DNA of 59,615 bases from the NCBI GenBank assembly GCA_000320545.1, contig ADNK01002659.1, positions 1 to 59,615 of the forward strand, in the 5' to 3' direction. This stretch comes from Bigelowiella natans CCMP2755 (Eukaryota; Cercozoa; Chlorarachniophyceae). The notes under the pieces are model-generated. The model saw nothing but the letters and a program-made list of their open reading frames with translations, had not been told where the DNA came from and made no database searches. This document shows positions 1-11,150 of the stretch, piece by piece. Each line of letters opens with the position of its first letter. Positions within the stretch are counted from its first letter, which is position 1. The position numbers and the translations under genes are program-made.

Positions 1-60
1 ACTCACTGGTCTTTCTGCACGCACACGCACGCTCACACACACACACACGCACGCGCACAC

Positions 61-155
61 AGCGCTCATCTAGATATACATATATATATAGATATATATA
101 TATATATATATGTACTTTCTTTTTATCTAGCTGTGCCCCCACCTCTCTCAATCCG

Positions 156-197
<42 letters not shown>

Positions 198-218
198 CTC
201 TCTATTATACAATATATT

Positions 219-260
<42 letters not shown>

Positions 261-353
261 GCTACTGCACCTAGCGATTGGTGCGGAAGATGTTTCTTTT
301 GTGACAGGGTGTGGCCCATCCGCCATTCCTTTGGGCGGCTATTCAAGTGCATG

Positions 354-393
<40 letters not shown>

Positions 394-410
394 GTATGTT
401 GATACCGTGC
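61..410. repeat. Microsatellite cluster (TA, TC)
   Basis: Several (TA)n runs (about 76-112, 218-258 and 358-391) and a (TC)n run (about 163-203) are packed into 350 bases. Apparent open frames here are low-complexity artefacts. I see no gene between 1 and 713. Confidence 0.9.
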
Positions 411-713
411 GTATGTACATATGAGTGTGTGTATGAGCGTGCACGTGCGTGTTTATGTGTGCCTAAAAGTGATAATAAGTTAAACACGAGCATCAAAAAT
501 GCGAAATAATAATACGTATTATGCTCCCCCTCCTCCTCCCAAGCTAGAAGTCCCCTCTTGAATTCCTATGGGTGGTGAGGTAGAGAAGGAGAAGGGGTGA
601 GAAAGAGAAAGATGGAAGAAGAGGAGCGGGGAGGGGGGGGGAGGGACAATCTCTCACTAATCTATATCTATAATCCGCTTTCACAAATTTGGCAGATGAT
701 GATATGGCAGTCT

Positions 714-1065
714 TTAGAACGAGTAAAAGGTCGCAATATCAAAACATGACAAAATGTCTCCGAGGGGGGAAAGCGTCCAAAAGTCTATCATCGGCCTTCG
801 TAATCGAGCCTTCTCCGATATGCTAATTACCGCACTGCGAGCTGTCAGGCCCCGTTCCTTCCGCTGCGTGTTCTTCTGTGTCTTCTTCGACCCGCTCCAA
901 TATCTATTTGTAGGCGTCTTTGCGGAATACCCGGAGGAGGGGGAGGAGGGGGAGGAGGGCGGTACTGGTGATTGCCTCCCAACAATGCCGTTGTTATTGA
1001 ATCGTAACAGCCCCTCGTTTTTGCGATAGGTTTCGAGAGCTTCCCTCTGCGTGCGTTGAGATATT

Positions 1066-1104
<39 letters not shown>

Positions 1105-1106
1105 AT

Positions 1107-1143
<37 letters not shown>

Positions 1144-1856
1144 GTTTTTGGGGAGGGAGGTGGTGGGGAGATTGGGAAATTGTATGGGATCTGTTGTCTT
1201 GTGTTCGTAAGTGTGTCGAAGAAAATGCCTTATATTTTAAATTTGTCGTTTATCGCTCCCCCTGCAACTAATCCAGAGAGTGACCTTGCTCCTCGCTCTT
1301 CTCTTCGCGGATTCGGACTCAAGCTTTGTGATCTTTTCTTCCAAAGAAATTTCTTCCCGGCGGGACATCGCGTTCTATTATGATAAGAGACCAGGAGAGC
1401 AAATTAGCACGCAATCCTCGTCACTATATGCGCCCCCATTAAACGATGCTTGCCTCCCGCCCTCCCCTCGAAAAGAGCCGCCTACTACCTTGTTATTCAG
1501 ATACATCTCGTCTTGGCGTTGGAGATGGGGGGACTTCTGTCCGTCTGTATGCGTACGCCTACAAGTTGTAATTTGATAAGTATACAACAATTGAAAGCTA
1601 GGGAAGGGCGATAGTAAGCTCTCTGAAGCTGTGGGAACAATCGACTTATTAATATGCAATTTATCGTCGTTGTTGGCAGACGATTAGGCTTGCTTTGCAG
1701 GCGTATGATAGGAAATGGTGATTGTGTGTTGTTGGATATTTGGAAAGTTATTTGTTGCTGATTGGTGTATTAGCACACCTGTTGTACGATCCCGCTGTGT
1801 CGCCATTCTTGTTCCTTCAACAGATATTATTGTTTTTATATCAGTCAAAATAACTA

Positions 1857-1891
<35 letters not shown>

Positions 1892-3111
1892 CTATAATGT
1901 GTGTGTGTGTGCGCGCGCGCGCGCGTGTGTGAAAATCATTAAATTATTGAAGAAATTCCAGCACACTGTACACCAAAAATACATTAAAGATTCATAGCAT
2001 AGCAATTGCTGTCATATCGTTATTATCCTTATAATTCGCGCCAGCTATCATCATGAGTGCTGAGAGTATAAACGCACCTAAGATCTTGTAACCGTCTCGC
2101 CTCCCTCCCTTCCTCTGTGAGAGAATTTGGCGCCCTGAAGTTAGTGGTTAGCATTTTTCGCCATTTTTAGGCGAGGCCATTGTCATATACAAGCATCTTC
2201 ATTTTTTAAAAAAGGTAGCAGTCACACAAAGACACAGTTTGAAATCGCAGGAGAACACAACAACCCTGTAGCTGCTACTTCGGAGAGGTACACTGAATCG
2301 AAGTCTCTGGGATGGAACTTCCTGCATTCGCAATGAAAATGTGCATTTGAACACCGGCAATATGTATGAGTAACACATCAGCGAAAAGTTATTTGTTCCG
2401 CTCACCCTGGTCCCCCACCATCATAGTCAGGGAGAAGCGGCGACTCGCGACTGCCTAAGGGTTTTACAAAACGAGGGACAACACCAAGTTCCCGTCCAAA
2501 ATCAAACGTTAAGAAAAATAGATGCTAACTCTTTGCATGCCATTTTTCGTTGATTTCTCTCTCTATCACCCACTCGACGTGTGTCGGAGGCTTTTCTTTG
2601 CATGTATGGAGACTATCTCGTCAAGACTTCGCTCGAGCCTGTTTATGAAAGCAATCCCCCAACGCAACATTCCGCCAGATAGTGCAGGAGCTCATTAATA
2701 CTTATGAACGTATGCTTGAATCATGAGCGCACAGAGATAGTAAGAAGTGAGTGCGTGCGCATGCAGTCGAACAACCTAAGCAGCATCGTCCGTCGGACTC
2801 TATCGTTTTCCACCTACGCGTATGATGATGATGATGATGATGAGGGAATCATGAGGCTTACAAAGCCGTATGAACTGTAGCAAGCATCATTATACTTAGG
2901 ACTATTTGATTTCATCTGAAGGCGGTCAGAGTGGGGGACACACCTCTGCAAATTGAGCTTCAAACTCTCCAAAGAGCTGTCGGAGAGACGAAATATCTGC
3001 CCCCAAGGCTTTTGCATTCATGTCCTGGTCACTGTGGGAGGCATATATTTCTCTATCATGATCATATCTCCTATATCTTTCCTTCCCGGGGGCAGATTTC
3101 GGCCTGATCAT
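714..3111 (-). CDS. Unrecognised multi-exon coiled-coil protein
   Basis: I do not recognise this gene. Seven exons can be read on the minus strand: 3111-2944 (ATG at 3111), 2813-2776, 2638-2574, 2454-2406, 2321-2265, 1374-1285 and 1046-714 (TAA). All have GT-AG borders. The first five chain in phase, and so do the last two; a linking exon between 2265 and 1374 is not resolved. The product is charged and hydrophilic. Exon 1 ends in a helical stretch (SSLRQLFGEFEAQFAE), exon 3 reads LERSLDEIVSIHAKKS, and exon 6 reads REEISLEEKITKLESES, all likely coiled coil. The last exon starts REALETYRKNEG, continues into a Ser/Pro run and a basic stretch, and ends in a hydrophobic tail. No catalytic motif or signal peptide is visible. 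It is divergent from the gene at 3434, 322 bp away. That it is coding rests on phase consistency and composition only. Confidence 0.5.
1060..1141. repeat. (GT)n microsatellite
   Basis: Two adjacent GT runs, about 1069-1100 and 1106-1140. They lie in the intron between the last two exons of the minus-strand coiled-coil gene, just upstream of the acceptor of its final exon. Confidence 0.9.
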
Positions 3112-3433
3112 CTCTCAATACTATAGGTGGGGAACGAGAGGGCAGATCTGGAGGAGGGGGGATCAGTATGGCGAGGGCTGGTGAGAACTTAAACAGCGCC
3201 AACAATCATTTGTTGTCGTATGATCGAATTCAAATGGTTTTTACTTTACTTTATTTGTTCCGTTTCATTTTTATACCAAGTAGGTGGTTTTACTATTAAG
3301 ACATGCTATATCTCATATCGTTGATTAGAAAAGGAAATTCGGTAGGAAAGTGTGCCGTACGGCCTTCTGCAGTGATCGATGGTTTGTAGCCTAGAAAAGT
3401 GAACTATATCTTAGATGTTTTCGGTATAAAATT
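3112..3433. promoter_or_regulatory. Divergent intergenic spacer, probable bidirectional promoter
   Basis: These 322 bp separate two divergent start codons (minus ATG at 3111, plus ATG at 3434), so both promoters must lie here or overlap the 5' ends. I cannot pin a core promoter motif. A TATAAA-like string sits only a few bases before the plus ATG, too close to be a classical TATA box. Confidence 0.4.
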
Positions 3434-4079
3434 ATGCCTAATTCTGCCCACATCTCGACGTTCTTCGAGCGACTGGAGAAGGACCCACCTGCAACACCCC
3501 CCTTTTGCCCAGCAAGCCTTGGACAAACGGAGGGAATGTTAGGGTTGAGGCTCCTTGCCCCCTCCCGCCGCAGTTTAACTAGAGACCATGCCTCTAAGTT
3601 AGTAAAGTTAATCCCAAAGCGCTGCTTCGGGAAGGTCCCGAGAAATAGCGAGGGACTGCATTTCTCGGGACGACTGCGGACTCGATTTGCACGCGCATTT
3701 TCTTCAGAGCCTCTCCAGCCGTCGCCGAAGCAGCAACAGGAGAAAAGAAGCGACCCGATTTCCCAATTCTTCTATGGCCGGGTGAGCTAACCAAGCAATC
3801 TTTTTCATGTGGAGGTTGGCTGAGGACCATGTGACTTACAATGACTCCTTACCTCCATTCCCTACTTCTTATAATAGCCTAAAACTGAAGAAGAACTTGC
3901 CATTGAGGCTGAATATGAGCGAAAGAGGCTGGAACGAATCGCTGCTCTACCCCCGCCTGACCATGGGGAGCTGGTGATGGCCACAATAAAGGACCTCAGA
4001 AAGGACACATTGTACCTCTACGAGGTAATATTATCATCCTCGTCTTGGAGAATATTTTGTGCTCTGATTTCCTCTTTCC

Positions 4080-4136
<57 letters not shown>

Positions 4137-4568
4137 CCCCCCCCTATCACACACACACACACTCTCACACACACACACACACACACGCTCACATACACAA
4201 AGACACAAACAAAGACGCACAACACGTATAATATGTTGCAATGATTTTTTACATAATATGTTTGTACCTATGGAAACAGTGCAAGCATCAATAGGTCTAG
4301 TAATTTTTGACGACACCTCACTTCCCTCATATTCTCCCCCTCCCCCCCCTGGCTATTCCTCCACTCGGGTGTAATTCTGGTGCATAGTTGTATCAAAAAC
4401 GCCGTCGACTCGGTAGGATTAGAAGGTTCTTCCGCAAGACTTTTCCTCGATTCCGGTCCGATTTATGGCGAATAGGCCTAATGAACTCAACAAAAATCGC
4501 AGCAGGCGCCACGCTTGCTATAACGGTGCGTCATTATCCAGAGAGTGGCTGTACATATCAATATATAT

Positions 4569-4605
<37 letters not shown>

Positions 4606-6382
4606 AACAAAAAAAAACAGTCTCGCCATAGTGCGTACTTGCTTGGATGAGAGGCGATTTTCTACGGAGTGTGCTCAATTAAAACATGAGCGGTATTGAT
4701 ATATTATGGTTATTACTATCTCAGGCGTGCGAAGGGGTATTTGCAGTGTGCGGCATCGTAGACAGGTTGATTGGGTGGGGATTCTACATGAGTCTCCTCT
4801 GCGGCTATATGTGGAAAAGCGACCTGATTTGGGAGAAATGGGCCAAAATCTGGATAGGATACAAGTAAATGAGAGGAGAATTGGGAAGGGGAAAAAGGGG
4901 GGGGGGACAATCGAAATTAAAAATAAACGATACGGTTTATTGAAATTGGTGCAACAACACGCCAAGCTCTTTTCATGTATTTTTTATCGATGCTCTATGC
5001 TATAGCGACCAACGGAGGGGTGTTCATATGATGAAATCAACTACAAACTATCGACCTTAACCGACCATACATTGTCGTGGGGATCAAATAGAGGCTGTTT
5101 CTGATGACACCAACCGCCCCGCAGCATCAATAGCTGATGTTTCTTTTACAACAGGATGATATAGAACTATTATAGTATGAATGATTTTTTTTACCTTCCA
5201 ATTAATACGCGAGGGAAATATCTCTTTCCCCCCCTCTATCCAGATCCTGAGTTGTTGCAGCTGGGGGGGGGAGGTGTTATATGATGAAAGCAACTAAAAA
5301 CTATCGACCTTTACCGACCAAAATTGTCGTGGGGATCAAATAGAGGCTGTTTCTGATGACACCAACCGCCTCGCAACTGCAGCAACGTTCCGCGCCTAGT
5401 GATATTCGTAAATAGGAATGATAGCTTATTACTATATGTCCGTCCCGCGCCTAGTGGTATTCGTAAATAGGAATGATAGCTTATTACTATATGTCCGTCC
5501 CGCGCCTAGTGGTATTCGTAAATAGGAATGATAGCTTATTACTATATTCTTGCATGCACAGGTACCCCGACGGTTTTCTGAGCCAGGAGGATCTTCAATA
5601 TGAGCTGCGAATACCAAAAGATGATATCGCACGGAGTCTATTTGAGATCTTGATGATGCAGCAGCAGCAGCAGCAAGACGGAGGCCAAAGGTGGTAGTAG
5701 TGGCGCAAAGCCTCTGCAGATTACCCCAAAAAATGATGAGCGTCGACAAGGCTCGTGTCTGGATTGCTTGGCTACATCTTCACTTTTCGCACTAACAACA
5801 TAAGCCACGCGCATGCTATCCCCTTCCAACTTTCCGCGTCGATACTGGTATTTTCTTTTTGTGTTTTAGTCCGGCAGGTGTTGCTCTCGAGACTGTCGCT
5901 CTCTGGAAACGACCTTCGTTCCACTACGAAAACGCCATTGAGATGCTCCTTGGCACTTGGGATTATGACAAGGACGGAGATCTGGTGGGTTGGCCTTCGA
6001 ATACAAAACCAAATAAACATTGCTTAATCGACACGATTTACAAAGCACTCGTCAACTTTCTTGTGCGTATTCTTGACGCCGTTCTTTCTTGGCACGATTA
6101 TTATTTTTTTTAATTGTGGGGGGGGTTGCATAGGTGAAAGGACAGATAATTCCAGTTGTCGTCTCCATGATTAATGCGGGGTTCCTGAAGCCGCAGGAAG
6201 GTGCGGAATACGTTGCAAAGAACATTGAAGATTTCCCACCAAATTGGAAGGAGCCCCACAACGAAGAGGTAGTTCATGAAAAGCATAATTGCTGCTATGG
6301 TGCGGGTATTGGTCATCGTCGGTTTTGCAATGGCACAAGGAAACCATGCCCTGACTCGGAAAACGTGTTGATATTTATATAT

Positions 6383-6419
<37 letters not shown>

Positions 6420-6926
6420 TACTGATTATATTGCATGCGTGCGTGTGCGTGCGTGCGTGTGTGCGTGTGCGTGTGTGTATTATCATTGAGTTTGAATGCC
6501 CGTAGTAGTGCAGTGGTCGTGCAAGCAATGCGATGATTTCTCTTCTTGATGAAAGGGGAGCCTCTGCAGCCAGCAAAAGACGTTTCCGGCTGTTTCTGAT
6601 ATTATCCGAATTGTGTTGTAACTCTTTTTCCTCTTGATCTTACGGTCAACTTGAAAGGTCCTGGCTTGGCCGTTGGCGTTCGACATCAATGACGTTAAGG
6701 AGAAGCGACGGGCAGCAGAGCAGGTGGTGGAAGAGCTGTTGGTCCTCCACGGAATGCAGTTTGAGGGGGAGGGTATGGAGGGAGAGTTGTCCGATCTACA
6801 CTTCGAGGCGTCTTTAAGGTACCGCCGAGATTCCTTTCTCCATTCCCCTGCATGGAAAGCAGTTTCACGCACCATCACCATGCGTGTGGGTCGTGGTGAT
6901 TCCAGGCACCTTCTACACTCCGCACG

Positions 6927-6963
<37 letters not shown>

Positions 6964-7206
6964 GTTGGTTGTTGTTGTCGTTTCTCTTATCGCTTGCACC
7001 GACGTTTTAGGTATCTTGCGGCTCGCTGTGGGTTTGAGGATGCAGAGGAGTTCCGAGCTGATTTCTTGAAGTGGATTGCGGAAAAGATCTTGGAGGACGA
7101 TGCGCAACGGAAGGACACCGAAGATACGGAGGAGGCCAGGAAAAAACCCTCGTTCTCAGCTTTTAGCTTTTTGGGCCCTGGCCAAGCAAGGCCATCGACG
7201 AGGTAG
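3434..7206 (+). CDS. Probable mitochondrial membrane protein with EF-hand-like loops, unrecognised family
   Basis: Nine exons: 3434-3781, 3878-4024, 4388-4525, 4725-4864, 5562-5690, 5870-5984, 6134-6268, 6658-6818 and 7011-7206 (TAG). All are GT-AG and in phase, and they sum to 502 residues. Residues 1-100 are Arg/Ser-rich without acids and contain RFARAFSSEP, a typical mitochondrial presequence cleavage context (inference). Residues about 117-165 form a charged helix. A basic patch (RRFFRKTFPRFRS) precedes a hydrophobic stretch at about 196-240, probably one or two membrane segments. YPDGFLSQEDL and DYDKDGDL look like EF-hand loops, the second lacking the usual acidic residue at position 12. 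A Gln run follows at about 290. The C-terminus is acidic, then Ser/Pro. It is not a LETM1 or MICU protein that I can recognise. The large introns carry microsatellites and duplications. Structure is well supported; function is not. Confidence 0.7.
4080..4198. repeat. (TC)n and (AC)n microsatellites in intron 2
   Basis: A long TC run (about 4080-4133), a C run, then AC runs (about 4148-4187). All lie in the second intron of the gene at 3434-7206. Confidence 0.9.
5028..5374. repeat. Imperfect direct duplication of about 95 bp in intron 4
   Basis: The block containing GGGGATCAAATAGAGGCTG occurs twice, at about 5028-5120 and 5278-5374. The copies differ by a few substitutions and small indels, and each begins with ATGATGAAA and ends near CACCAACCGCC. 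The duplication is entirely intronic (intron 4865-5561). Confidence 0.85.
5391..5547. repeat. Three tandem copies of a 55-bp unit next to a 3' splice site
   Basis: Units start CGCGCCTAGT at 5391, 5446 and 5501, giving an exact 55-bp period. Copies are nearly identical (GATATTCG in copy 1, GGTATTCG in copies 2 and 3) and diverge after 5547. The array stops only 14 bp before the acceptor of exon 5 at 5562, so the third copy supplies part of the polypyrimidine/branch region. Confidence 0.9.
6928..6963. repeat. (TTG)n trinucleotide run in intron 8
   Basis: About eleven TTG units in the intron 6819-7010. An open frame crosses it and would encode a Cys run, but phase-consistent splicing (6818 to 7011) removes it. 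Confidence 0.85.
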
Positions 7207-8246
7207 CGATAGACTCCATGTTTGTCTCTGGTCCCCCCTCCCCCGCGAAGGCCTCTGTAGGTGAGATGGACAAGACGATGCAGACTCTGATGTGACGTAG
7301 AAGCGACAACGTTCTTTTATATCTAGTTATGGGTACACGTAAACAAGCGCAGAGACGTATCAGATTCAGTGCCAACGGTCTATACGGTCGTGCATGAAAA
7401 CAAACCCCGAGCGTCTGACATTCTGCAACACCTTGCATGCTAGCTAGCTAGATAGGCTAGAAGGGGACGATGGGCCACATGCGGCGCACGGTGACACACA
7501 TGCATGCGTGCTAGCGTGTGAAAAGAACTCGCATCAGCGTCACTTTGATTTGATTCGCTGCTCATTGCACTGCGTCACGACACGCGCAGCGATAGCTAGA
7601 TAGCGCCAACGCACATCACAATAGACACAGTATGAGTATATATCTCATATATACGTATGTCTATAGTCATCACGCCGCGCGCAGCTCGGCGGGCGCATCA
7701 AGCGCATTTTCGCTTGCACAGCTCGACAGCTTGACACACACGTCGACGCGCGCAAAAAACTGTCCCAGCCAAATCGATTTTAATGGTGTTCCCGCTTCGA
7801 TCGCTGCGGCGCGTTGTGCAAAGTGCTCTAGATCGTATCAAAAGTTGTCCAAGCAGAACACATGCACCAAATTTGGCACATGCTAGCATGTGTGAGTGCA
7901 AGAATATGTGCACAAAAGAGCATTGCACAGGCCAGCAGGCAGTTCTAGAGTTGACAGCCAGCCTAGCAGCGCAACTTTATCGTGTTGTGTCATGATTCTT
8001 GTTTTTTTTATTTTTCTCATTTCAAGCAAGAACAAACTTCCACTTTTAGTTGGCGCCGCCGTGCGTTGGGCTCCAAACGCAAACCTTGTTTTCTTTCTCT
8101 ACGACGTCTAGTGCATTCGGCTGACGATTTGGCCGTTACTGTTCATGGTCCACTTTTGCCAGGATCCACCCTTTTTTGACCACATTTTGACGTTCGCGCC
8201 ATCACTTTTGGCGGTTCCTTCTATTTTCGAGGACGTACCCCGTTCC
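7207..8246. other. Convergent intergenic spacer, CTAG/CATG-rich
   Basis: No gene is seen between two facing stop codons. Parts are rich in short palindromic words: TGCTAGCTAGCTAGATAGG near 7438, CATGCATGCGTGCTAGCG near 7499 and ACATGCTAGCATGTG near 7879. Both 3' UTRs and terminators must lie here; no specific poly(A) signal could be assigned. Confidence 0.6.
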
Positions 8247-10381
8247 CTATTTGGGTGCGACACCATTGATCACACCCTTGCAGAATGGCTGAAGACCAAT
8301 GATGGCAGCACCCTTCGCACAGGTGAAGAGCTGCTCTTGGCTCCTGACCTCGTTGTACTTTGTGCCCCGCATGGCGTAGTTACGGCCCTTGTTCGTGAGA
8401 AACAACACTCCGCAGCCCTGGTATTGGTGAAATCCCTTCGAGAGAACCTTTACGATGTACCTGCTCACAAATATCAATGAGGGGGGAAGGGAGCACTCGA
8501 GAAATACAACTGCAGCAACTTAAGAGTGTACACTTGGCAGAAAGGCGCGGTTATAGGATCGGAAAAATGCTCTGGTTCGCACGCATGGCATTCAAGGTGT
8601 AACAGGTCAATCGCGTATGAAGACGTACTCGTCAGGCTGCAGCTCGAACACCCCTTGCGGATGCCCTCCTGTTTTCCCGATGTGGGATCTGGTCCCGTCA
8701 CTGTAGATAAAATCGACGCGATCGAGGTACCACCCAGCCATGCCCGTAATTTTTACCTGGAATCAGCACTAAGTCAAGGTCAGCCCTGTTGATGAAAAAC
8801 GCAGTAAATATTTGGGTCGAATTTGTGCAGTTCGTCCGTTGGTCCCCGGTGTTTACTGATGCGAGCTAAGGGTTCGGAGTAAGTGAGTACCACGCGCTTT
8901 CCATAGGAGCCCGTTGTCTTTTTGACGGTTTCAACGAAGTCCTTAATCAATCCCTGGTATTTGGTCACGGAGTTGCAAAGCTTGACCACGTATTCAGAAA
9001 ATTTAGCTTCGAACTTTTGGCGTACAAGCCTTTGTAGACCTGTGTGTGGATGCATGTCACTGCCAAGAAAGGCTGAACGCAAAAAACTAATCTTCGACAG
9101 CATGTGGCACGCAATACCCTTTAATAGCGACATTGAGATGCGCTCGGTGGCTTGATGATCGTAGAGGCACCTGCGTTTTTTTTTCTTTGACTGGCGATCC
9201 TCGTAAAGTCTCAGCGCGGCCTCACCGAACACTTCCGCTGCTTGTTGGGAGATAAGCAGGTCCGGGTCATTTTCAACGCACCATTCAATTGCGTCAAGAA
9301 CGTAGGGTCCAGCGGCTTTTCCTGCCCTGTAAAATACGCGGATGATGGTTTCTAGAACCTTGGGCTGCTCCAGCAGAAGGCAAGCAGTGATGATTTTGCC
9401 CTCGACCTTCATCTCGTGCTTGACCTGGGCCTTTACCTCCTTCTTAACCGCCTTCTTAATCTTGAAATTGCGGAAAACCAAATTTTGTGTTAAAAGCGAA
9501 AAGATTAGAAGTGACGCAGAGGAATAATACCTGTTGCTTAACCTGCTGCTTTGCCGTTTTCTTTGCCGCACTCTTAGCGGTGTTCTTAGCTGTATTTTTC
9601 GCAGCTTGTTTCGCGACGTTTTTGGCCACCCCTACCCATATTATGTCCAACAATCAGTGCGAAAGCCATCGATCGATTAGATACAGGGAGAACCGTATAA
9701 AAAGTGGTTCAATGCGGAATACTGCAGTACCCTTGGCGCCAGCTGTGGCTACACCGCCCGCACCCCCAGTAGCGGCAGTTAGTACTAGGCCACCTGTCCC
9801 CATTGCGATCTTTTTCATGTCACCTAAAGTTGTTGGATAAGATTTCGTCGCTATGGCTGGCTCTTTAGCTTGGAAAAGCGACTGTTCGAGAACGAGTTCG
9901 TTAGTGCAAGGCTGATTTTTTTCTTCGGCGGTGGGCGAGGTGTTTAGACTTCGTAACCGCACACTCCCGGTGCGAGTTATGTTTTTAGAGTGGACTAAAA
10001 CGTGATCATCAAAGAGAGGTCGCATACCTTCTTTAATGCCCTCGCCAATGTCAATAGCGTCACTAACAATTGGCACATCCTGCACCAACCAATCAACCGT
10101 GAGCATCGAACCCCACAATGCGCACTCAACACTGATTCTGTCACCTTCATGGCGTCGTAGGCTCCATTCCAATCTCCCTTGACCGCCGCCTTCGTAACGC
10201 GAACTGGTGCCTACCGGTTATGTTTCCGTGCTCGTAAGAAAAATTCTGGCTTAGTACTTTCTTGCAGCTGTCAGTAAAGTGCAAAAAACTTGCGTTGCGG
10301 TTGTAATTTTGTGGTTACCGTGACGGTCCTCTCCACAGCGTTCCCAAGAGCCTTGAATCCATTGCCGATAGCTCCGAACAT
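8247..10381 (-). CDS. Jacalin-like lectin domain protein with Gly/Ala-rich and Lys/Ala-rich segments
   Basis: Eight exons: 10381-10319 (ATG), 10210-10112, 10079-10028, 9823-9731, 9631-9531, 9460-8801, 8756-8629 and 8460-8247 (TAG). They sum to exactly 470 codons. Residues about 350-469 show the jacalin beta-prism pattern: GWYLDRVDFIYSDG, then GKTGG and FELQPDEYIVKV (split by an intron inside the DEY codons), then LFLTNKGRNYAMRG and a GLQPF strand. Upstream are a Gly/Ala-rich hydrophobic stretch (GLVLTAATGGAGGVATAG, about 83-100), a Lys/Ala heptad-like repeat (AKNTAKNTAKSAAKKTAK) and a mostly helical 220-residue middle. No signal peptide. Jacalin-related lectins bind carbohydrate; a membrane-interacting N-terminal part is inference. 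Introns 2 and 6 are only 32 and 44 nt. The gene is convergent with the one at 3434. Confidence 0.8.
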
Positions 10382-10582
10382 GATTTGCGCAACACGTCAG
10401 TTACTGAGCTCTTTAGTACGAGTACTCGTATTTTAAAAGTTTCTATTTTCGGATCGTTGTCGCTGGTGGAATGTCCACGCGATTTTGGACCTCACCTCCA
10501 CAAAATTGGTGATGGTGACACATTTGCAGAAAAGAGCCTGTTTTTGGGTTGTTCGCTGTTGTTTTGTGTCTCACCACCAACA

Positions 10583-11150
10583 GGGTGCTGACAAGTCCTT
10601 GCAACGAGTGTTGTTGAGGCTCTGCTGCACGCAAATGCCTGTGTCCCGTGTGGTTCTTGCGCATGTGGATTTGATCAACGCTTTTGCTCATTGTTCATTG
10701 TTCATTGTTGAGGCTCTGCTGCATGCAAACGCCTGTCTCCCACGCGGTTCTGGCGCATGCAGATTTGATCAACGCTTTGTTCATTGTTCGTTGTTCATTG
10801 TTCATTGTGGATGTTTGTGTGACAAGTCATGCTGCATGCAAACGCCTGTCTCCCATGTGGTTCTGGCGCGTGTGGATTTGATCAACGCTTTGTTCATTGT
10901 TCATTGTTCATTGGATGAGACAGACCTTCTCGGGAGTGAACCAAGCCGATCCGAGGCAGGCCAGCTGGGAAGGGCCAAATGAGTTTGCTCCTGAAACGAG
11001 TTCTCTGGGTGCTGACAAGTCCTTGCAACGAGTGTTGTTGAGGCTCTGCTGCGTGCAAACGCCTGTCTCCCATGTGGTTCTGGCGCATGCTGGCATGTGG
11101 ATTTGATCAACGCTTTGTTCATTGTTCATTGTTCATTGTTCTCTCCAATT
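10583..11150. repeat. Four imperfect ~100-bp repeats ending in TTCATTG microsatellites
   Basis: Units start near 10583, 10710, 10818 and 11010. Each contains a CTGC(A/G)TGCAAACGCCTG-like core, a GATTTGATCAACGCTTTG motif and a closing (TTCATTG)n run. A ~95-bp unique segment (about 10916-11008) separates units 3 and 4. Frames through the repeat are open by chance in places but vary between copies. The array lies between the divergent lectin gene (minus, start 10381) and the Kelch-like remnant (plus). Confidence 0.85.

Noticed and set aside
123-402. Overlapping open frames on both strands across the TC/TA runs
   Set aside because: They translate simple repeats (Ser-Leu, Tyr-Ile, Arg-Glu) and have no other support.
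5391-5547. Possible CRISPR-like array (regular 55-bp period)
   Set aside because: Copies are contiguous with no variable spacers, and the context is a eukaryotic intron.
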